A stretch of 64,000 nt of DNA from Bradyrhizobium sp. Y36 (GTDB lineage Bacteria > Pseudomonadota > Alphaproteobacteria > Rhizobiales > Xanthobacteraceae): positions 150,429 to 214,428 of the forward strand of contig NZ_NWTI01000011.1 in the NCBI RefSeq assembly GCF_002531575.1. Direction: 5' to 3'. The position numbers and the translations under genes were made by a program. How positions within the stretch are numbered: position 1 is the stretch's first letter; each line of letters opens with the position of its first letter. The notes beneath the pieces were generated by a model that saw only the letters and a list, made by a program, of their open reading frames with translations, was not told where the DNA came from and did not search any database. This document shows, in pieces, positions 58,984-64,000 of this stretch.

Positions 58984-60699
58984 CTAATTCACTCCCTGCG
59001 CGCCGCGAACCAGCTTGCCTGGCCGCCGTCCCGTGGCCTCGCCTTGCCGCCGCGTCACCACGCCCGAGACGATCGTGGCGTCATAGCCGTCAACGTCCTG
59101 CAACAGCCTGCGACCACCGACCGGCAGATCGTAATGCACCTTGGGCGGATGCAAATGCAGCCGGTCATAGTCGATCACGTTGACGTCGGCCTTGTAGCCG
59201 GGCGCGATCAATCCGCGGCCGGTGAGACCGACCGAGAGCGCGGTCTTGCGCGACTGCGCCGCGACCACGAACGGGATCGTCAACTTCTCGCCGCGCTTCC
59301 GGTCGCGCGTCCAGTGCGTCAAGAGATAGGTCGGGAAGCTGGCATCGCAGATGATGCCGCAATGCGCGCCGCCGTCGGACAGGCCCGGCACCGATTGCGG
59401 ATCGATCAGCATCTCGCGCGTCGCATCGAGATTGCCGTCGGAATAGTTGAGGAACGGCACATAGAGCATGCCGCGGCCTTGGTCCGACAGCATCGCATCA
59501 TAGGCGAGCTCCTCCGGCTGGCGTCCCTGCCTGCGCGCCTGCGGGCCCAGCGCGTTCTCCGGCGGCTGCTCGTAATCGGGGGGATCGCCGAGCAAGAACA
59601 TCTTGTCGTAGTTGGGACGGAAAAACAGCGGATCGTCGGTCGCGGTCGCCGTCTCGCTCAGGATCGCCTTGCGCACGTCGCTCTGATGCAGCCGCGCCAG
59701 CCGTTCTCCAAGCGGAAGATGCGCGATCGCCTTGTAGCTCGGATGGGTCTGGAACGGATTGCGTGACAGCTCGAGCCCGAGCAGCAGTCCAACCGGGCGC
59801 GCCGCGATCTGTGCAGTGATGGAAAGGCCGCGCTTGGCCGCCGCGTTGATCTCGTCCAGCGTCTGGCGCCAGCGGTTCGGCGATCTGTCGTTCTGCGTGA
59901 TCGAGAACGAGATCGGGCATTTGGTGGCGTCCGCCACCCGCAGCATCATCGGCAGGTCTTCGTGGATGGTGGAGAGGTCGAGCACGAATTGCAGCACGCT
60001 GCGGCCCTGCCGGTGCATCGCGCCGGCGATCGCGGTGAGCTCGTCCTCGCCGGCCTTCAAGGTCGGCGTGAAATCGCCGGTCGAGGTGCGGTGGTTGAGC
60101 GTGCGCGAGGTCGAGAAGCCGAGCGCGCCGGAGCGTACCGCTTCGCCCGCGAGCCTGGCCATCGCCGCATTATCCTCCGCGGTCGAGGGATCACGGCGCG
60201 CGCCGCGCTCGCCCATGACGTAGACCCGCAGCGCCGCATGCGGCAGCTGCGCGCCGACATCGATGTCGAAATCGCGCTTGGAGAGCCACTCCATGTAATC
60301 CGGAAAGCTCTCCCAGGCCCAGGGAATCCCGGCGCTCAGGACAGGCTCGGGAATGTCCTCGACACCTTCCATCAGCTGGATCAGCCTTGTGTGGTCGGCC
60401 GGCTTGCACGGCGCGAAGCCGACGCCGCAATTGCCCATGATCGCGGTGGTGACGCCGTTCTGCGATGACGGCGTGATGTCATGGCTCCAGGTGACCTGGC
60501 CGTCATAGTGCGTGTGCACGTCGACGAAGCCCGGCGTCACCAGCTTTCCGCGCGCGTCGATCTCCTCGCGACCCTTCGAGGCGACCTTGCCGACCTCGGA
60601 AATTTTGCCGGCCGTGATGGCGACGTCGGCCTCGAACAGCTCGCCGCCATTGCCGTCCGCAACGGTGCCGCCGCGGATGACGAGATCAGGGGTGCTCAT
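58984..60699 (-). CDS. D-aminoacylase / N-acyl-D-amino-acid deacylase family amidohydrolase
   Basis: A 571-residue amidohydrolase (Amidohydro_3). ATG 60699 is preferred to upstream candidates since STPDLVIRGGTVADG is the standard start of the metal-dependent hydrolase fold. The zinc-site GFVDVHTHYDGQVTWS, the IMGNCGVGFAPC segment with the cysteine used as a bridging ligand in D-aminoacylase, and the LSDGGAHCGIICDASFPTYLLTHW block are present. The family hydrolyses N-acyl-D-amino acids or related amides. It is in line with, and 200 bp downstream of, the MFS gene at 60900-62108 (family A repeat between them). Confidence 0.85.
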   Translation of the reverse strand: MSTPDLVIRGGTVADGNGGELFEADVAITAGKISEVGKVASKGREEIDARGKLVTPGFVDVHTHYDGQVTWSHDITPSSQNGVTTAIMGNCGVGFAPCKPADHTRLIQLMEGVEDIPEPVLSAGIPWAWESFPDYMEWLSKRDFDIDVGAQLPHAALRVYVMGERGARRDPSTAEDNAAMARLAGEAVRSGALGFSTSRTLNHRTSTGDFTPTLKAGEDELTAIAGAMHRQGRSVLQFVLDLSTIHEDLPMMLRVADATKCPISFSITQNDRSPNRWRQTLDEINAAAKRGLSITAQIAARPVGLLLGLELSRNPFQTHPSYKAIAHLPLGERLARLHQSDVRKAILSETATATDDPLFFRPNYDKMFLLGDPPDYEQPPENALGPQARRQGRQPEELAYDAMLSDQGRGMLYVPFLNYSDGNLDATREMLIDPQSVPGLSDGGAHCGIICDASFPTYLLTHWTRDRKRGEKLTIPFVVAAQSRKTALSVGLTGRGLIAPGYKADVNVIDYDRLHLHPPKVHYDLPVGGRRLLQDVDGYDATIVSGVVTRRQGEATGRRPGKLVRGAQGVN

Positions 60700-60735
60700 G
60701 GTGTTTCTTCCCGGTTTGTTGTTTGTTATTTTGCT

Positions 60736-60870
60736 CGTCATCCCGGACAAGCGCAGCGCAGATCCGGGATCCATAACCACAGGGGGATGTTTGGCGAAGG
60801 CTCGGAGTGACCAGCTTCGCGCCGCAATTTCTCCCTGTGGTTATGGGTCCCCGCGTTCGCGGGGACGACG
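60736..60870. repeat. Long dispersed palindrome, family A copy 4
   Basis: Outer arms CGTCATCCCGG and CGCGGGGACGACG, with inner blocks CCATAACCACAGGGGG / CTCCCTGTGGTTATGGG and GGCGAAGGCTCGGAGTG. It separates the amidohydrolase from the upstream MFS gene. Confidence 0.85.
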
Positions 60871-60899
60871 CGTGAATTTGTGGCAGCCGCTCTCGTAAC

Positions 60900-62108
60900 T
60901 CACGAACCGCCTTCCCGCTTCCGCTCCGTGAACGGCGACAGCACCACCGTCGCCAGCATGAAGATCACCGACGCGCCGAACACCCAGTGCGGCGCGTTCT
61001 GGTCCATGATCCAGCCGAACAGCAGCGGTGAGACGATGCCGCCGAGATTGAAGCCGGTGGAGACGATGCCGAAGGCGCGCCCCGCGGCGCCCGCGGGCGC
61101 GGCGTTGCGCACCAGCATGTCCCGCGACGGGGCGATCACGCCGGAGAGGAAGCCTGCCGTCGCCATCGCGGCGGTGAGCGCCCAGCCCGGCAGCGTGGCC
61201 AGCGCGATCAGCAGCACGAGCGCTGCATTCACGGCAAAACAGGCGGCGGCGACATAGCCATGGCGCTCGGTGTGGTCGGCGAGGAAGCCGCCGGCGAGCA
61301 CGCCCGCGGCGCTGCAGCCGAGGAACGCGGTCAGCATGACGTTGGCCGAGGAATAGGACGCGCCATAGCCGCTCATCAGCGCGACCACGCCGAAATTGTT
61401 GATGCCGGCGACCGACAGGCTGAGCAGCATGAACAGCGCGGTCAGCATCATCAGGGCCGGCGTGATCACGGCCTGCTTCGGTGCGTTCTCCGCGCCCGGC
61501 TTCTTCCTGCTGGCGCCGGCGTCGGGAATGTTCATGGCGAGCAGCAGCAGCGCCACCAGAATGCCGATCGCACCCGATGCGACCAGCGCGCCGACACCGC
61601 CGGACAGGGTGACGAGCGCCGCCACGATCGCCGGCGCCACCGCGCCGCCGAGAAAGCCGGCGAAGGTGTGGATCGAGAAGGCGCGGCCCATCCGCGCCTC
61701 GTCCATGTGCTCGGCGAGGATCGCGTAATCCGCGGGGTGATAGACGCTGTTGGCCAGCCCGAGCAGCACGGCGCAGGCGATCAGCGAGGCGTAGCTGAGG
61801 TGCAGGCCGAGCAGGATCAGCGCGCAACCGCCGAGCGTCAGCCCGATCAGCAGGATCCTGCGTGCGCCGAAATGGTCGACGAGATAGCCGGTCGGCGCCT
61901 GCGTCAGTCCGGATACCACCGCGAACACGGTGAGCGCGAAGCCGAGCTCGATATAGCCGACGCCAAGCTGCGTCTTGAGAAACGGGAATAGCATCGGCAG
62001 GACCAGCAGATGAAAATGGCTGACCCAATGCGCGATCGAGATTCCCGTCAGCGTGCGCAGCGCGCTGTCCGCCTTGCCTTGCTGCGGTGCGGCGAGAACG
62101 TCGACCAT
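60900..62108 (-). CDS. MFS transporter (fosmidomycin-resistance-like group)
   Basis: A 402-residue, twelve-segment permease. The first helix region SIAHWVSHFHLLVLPMLFPFLK and PTGYLVDHFGARR (the A-motif loop) resemble the YajR/Fsr group, and GANLANSVYHPADYA-like residues follow in helix four-five (LLGLANSVYHPADYAIL). ATG 62108 is at the edge of a 247-bp upstream region containing a repeat. It may export or import the amide product of the neighbouring hydrolase, but this is a guess. Confidence 0.82.
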   Translation of the reverse strand: MVDVLAAPQQGKADSALRTLTGISIAHWVSHFHLLVLPMLFPFLKTQLGVGYIELGFALTVFAVVSGLTQAPTGYLVDHFGARRILLIGLTLGGCALILLGLHLSYASLIACAVLLGLANSVYHPADYAILAEHMDEARMGRAFSIHTFAGFLGGAVAPAIVAALVTLSGGVGALVASGAIGILVALLLLAMNIPDAGASRKKPGAENAPKQAVITPALMMLTALFMLLSLSVAGINNFGVVALMSGYGASYSSANVMLTAFLGCSAAGVLAGGFLADHTERHGYVAAACFAVNAALVLLIALATLPGWALTAAMATAGFLSGVIAPSRDMLVRNAAPAGAAGRAFGIVSTGFNLGGIVSPLLFGWIMDQNAPHWVFGASVIFMLATVVLSPFTERKREGGS

Positions 62109-62204
62109 TGCAATTCCGTTTCACTCCCGAATGTCGCGGAAACTATCGGGCAGAGCGGTTATTTGTCCATGAACAGAGGCGCATGGCAGGTAGCGCGGGC
62201 CCAT

Positions 62205-62335
62205 CTGTCGTCCCTGCGGAAGCAGGGCCCCATACCGCGTGATGTCTCGATTGTGATCGGCCACAGTACCGTACTGCGACCGCTCGCCAAACTCCTCCCT
62301 GTGGTAATGGGTCCCTGCTTCCGCAGGAACGACAG
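62205..62335. repeat. Long dispersed palindrome, family A copy 5
   Basis: Arms CTGTCGTCCCTGCGGAAGCA and TGCTTCCGCAGGAACGACAG match over 19 of 20 positions. Inner blocks GGGCCCCATACC / GGTAATGGGTCCC and CGCTCGCCAAACTCCTCCC follow the family A pattern. Confidence 0.88.
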
Positions 62336-62355
62336 CGGAGCTTGGGGTCGCACCC

Positions 62356-62538
62356 TCACAACGGCTCGTCGTCGACGCCGTAGCGGTCGCGTTTGGGCGT
62401 TGCGATGTCGCCGTCCTCGTAGTCGTCGTCATCGAGAGGCGGCGGAGGCGTCTTCGCCTTGCCTTCCGCCGGCTTCTTCTCGGCGGCCTTGTTCTCGGTT
62501 ATCTTGGGCGGCTCGCCCGGTTTGCAGAGCTTGCTCAT
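62356..62538 (-). CDS. Small hypothetical protein, acidic/proline-rich
   Basis: A 60-residue cytoplasmic protein (or 69 from ATG 62565) of low complexity: lysine/glutamate/proline-rich middle (KKPAEGKAKTPPPP) and an acidic DDDDYEDGD run before the C-terminus. No signal, membrane segment or known motif. The frame uses the codon positions of its neighbours, and small proteins of this composition are common in Bradyrhizobium, so it is probably real but unproven. Confidence 0.45.
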   Translation of the reverse strand: MSKLCKPGEPPKITENKAAEKKPAEGKAKTPPPPLDDDDYEDGDIATPKRDRYGVDDEPL

Positions 62539-62638
62539 GGCTGGTCCCGGATGGTGATGCTGCATCCGATCCTACACCGGAAATATGAGCCGTCCCTGAC
62601 TTAGCGCAACAATCGCGCCCGCGGCCGGTGCGCGGCCG

Positions 62639-63676
62639 TCAGTGCACGAGCGGCCCGCCGGCCTTCTTCCAGGCATCCAAGCCGCCGGCGATGTGTGCCG
62701 TGTTGGAGAGGCCGGCCGCCTTGGCGGCGGCCACCGCCATCGCCGAGCGCTCGCCGAAGGCGCAGAAGAACACGACGCGGCGGCCGGTGGCGGCTGCGAC
62801 CTCGCGCAGCATGCCACCGGGTTTCAGGCTCTCCTCGACCGACGGATAGGGCGTATGCAGCGCGCCTTCGAGCATGCCGTGTTTCATCCGCTCGTTGGTC
62901 TCGCGCAGATCGACCAGCAGCATGTCGGGCCGGCCGAGAATGCGGATCGCCTCGACCGCGCTGAGTGCACGGCCTTCCTTCTCCAGCTCCTCTTGATGCA
63001 GGCCGACATGCATGTTGGCGGGCACCGCCACGTCCATCATCTTCGGATTGGGCAGCTTCAGGTTCGCCATCAGCTCGATATATTCGTCGACCGAGCGCAC
63101 CTGCAGGCGCGGGTTGTAGCGCTTCTCCTCGCCGATGGTGGAGACGGTGTCGCCTTTGTAGTCGTGCGCCGGAAACACCATCGTCTCATCCGGCAGCTTC
63201 AGCAGCCGGTTGAAGATCGAATCGTATTGCGCGCGCGACGAGCCGTTCTGGAAATCGGTGCGGCCGGTGCCGCGGATCAGCAGCGTGTCGCCGGTGAAGA
63301 CGCGATCGCCCATCAAATAGGAATAGGAATCGTCGGTATGGCCGGGCGTGTACATCACGTCGAGCGACAGGCCTTCGATCGTCACCTTGTCGCCGTCGGC
63401 GACGCGCATCGCCACCACGTCGGCCTTGGTCTGGTCGCCCATCACGGTCATGCAATGGGTGCGGTCGCGCAGCTCGCCGAGGCCGGTGACGTGATCGGCA
63501 TGCAGATGGGTATCGACCGCCTTGACCAGCTTGAGGTCGAGCTCGCGCAGCAATTGGCAGTAGCGGTCGACCTTCTCCAGCACGGGATCGAGGATCAGCG
63601 CCTCGCCGCCGGGCCGGCTGGCGAGGACGTAGCTGTAGGTGCCCGAAACGCTGTCGAAGAGCTGGCGGAAGATCAT
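62639..63676 (-). CDS. Persulfide dioxygenase-rhodanese fusion (ETHE1/Blh-like)
   Basis: A 345-residue enzyme joining a metallo-beta-lactamase fold persulfide dioxygenase (about 1-235) to a C-terminal rhodanese domain (about 245-345). Metal ligands H57, H59, D61 and H62 in THLHADHVTG, H in YTPGHTDDS, D in FTGDTLLIRGTGRTDF and H in PAHDYKG are seen; the rhodanese nucleophile is C305 in FFCAFGERSAM. Such proteins oxidise glutathione or protein persulfides to sulfite and handle sulfane sulfur. ATG 63676 has a family-typical MIFRQLFDSVSGTYSYV start. It stands alone; no BigR-like regulator gene is nearby in the window. Confidence 0.9.
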   Translation of the reverse strand: MIFRQLFDSVSGTYSYVLASRPGGEALILDPVLEKVDRYCQLLRELDLKLVKAVDTHLHADHVTGLGELRDRTHCMTVMGDQTKADVVAMRVADGDKVTIEGLSLDVMYTPGHTDDSYSYLMGDRVFTGDTLLIRGTGRTDFQNGSSRAQYDSIFNRLLKLPDETMVFPAHDYKGDTVSTIGEEKRYNPRLQVRSVDEYIELMANLKLPNPKMMDVAVPANMHVGLHQEELEKEGRALSAVEAIRILGRPDMLLVDLRETNERMKHGMLEGALHTPYPSVEESLKPGGMLREVAAATGRRVVFFCAFGERSAMAVAAAKAAGLSNTAHIAGGLDAWKKAGGPLVH

Positions 63677-63831
63677 GGCAGAAGGCCCGGCAGTGGAACT
63701 CGTTATGAGGATTCTACTACGTTCGGGGCTAAGAGGAGAAGTATTTTGCTGCTAGGCAAGGGACATTTGGAAGATTCTTATTCAACTGCGCTCTGGTGGT
63801 GGTTTGGGCGCTGACCGGTCCACAAATTCGC

Positions 63832-63959
63832 CGTCGTCCCTTGCGAACGCAGGGACCCATAACCCCAGGGAGGAGTTTGGCGCGGAATAGCAGTTAGGTA
63901 CGCCTGCCGCCGCGAAGGATGGATCACGCGGTATGGGTCCCTGCGTTCGCACTAGGGCA
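63832..63959. repeat. Long dispersed palindrome, family A copy 6, degenerate
   Basis: Left arm CGTCGTCCCTTGCGAACGCAGG and right arm CCTGCGTTCGCACTAGGG differ near the outer end, and the inner part keeps CCATAACCCCAGGGAGGAGTTTGGCG but lacks its complement. This suggests decay of one arm. The rest of the last 324 bp has no supported gene. Confidence 0.75.
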
Positions 63960-64000
63960 TGCACAAATCTGGTTTGGCAGGAAGTTGCCGGGGGGATTCC

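Overview
The window is 64 kb of GC-rich, gene-dense chromosome from an alphaproteobacterium, most probably Bradyrhizobium or a close relative. Three things point that way. There are many branched-chain/amide and oligopeptide ABC transporters and CoA-dependent catabolic genes. Several families of dispersed palindromic repeats sit between genes. Many starts are GTG or TTG, paired with purine-rich ribosome binding sites. I saw no rRNA, tRNA, CRISPR array, transposase, integrase or replication origin, and the window reads as ordinary chromosome with surface-glycan, catabolic and transport modules. The genus call is inference; no taxonomic marker is present.

Layout. Positions 1-8.6 kb hold an amide-nitrogen module: a divergent, truncated membrane protein with a permease-like N-terminus, then a five-gene Urt/Liv-type ABC transporter, formamidase (fmdA), a zinc-ribbon FmdB protein and aliphatic amidase (amiE). 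The enzymes suggest the transporter brings in short amides rather than, or as well as, urea. Positions 8.8-15.2 kb hold a large autotransporter, an MCE-domain protein and an NDP-forming acyl-CoA synthetase. Positions 15.4-24.2 kb form a cell-surface locus: three glycosyltransferases, a sortase with its dedicated VIT/VWA substrate carrying an LPKTA sorting signal, a divergent HTH regulator, and the decayed 3' end of a sulfotransferase-like gene.

Positions 24.2-36.2 kb are an acyl-CoA catabolic cluster: a periplasmic binding protein, an acyl-CoA ligase, two acyl-CoA dehydrogenases, a GST, an AraC regulator, a beta-keto acid cleavage enzyme (DUF849) and a two-subunit biotin-dependent acyl-CoA carboxylase. 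Three similar short palindromic repeats lie between its genes. At 36.2-37.7 kb are a small exported protein and a ceramidase-like membrane protein whose promoter is covered by two near-identical palindromic operators.

Positions 37.7-46.3 kb, on the minus strand, carry an iron-type alcohol dehydrogenase, a second acyl-CoA ligase and a complete peptide-type ABC transporter. Positions 46.6-51.0 kb encode an RND efflux adaptor and pump. Positions 51.3-64 kb hold an orphan binding protein, a MAPEG protein, an AttH-type ABC export module, two MFS transporters, a D-aminoacylase-like amidohydrolase and a persulfide dioxygenase-rhodanese fusion. Long palindromic repeats mark most gene ends in this last part.

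The most distinctive features are the sortase/substrate pair in a Gram-negative alphaproteobacterium, with a GC-rich hairpin between the two genes; the tandem operators at 36.83-36.88 kb; the sulfotransferase remnant; and the repeat families.
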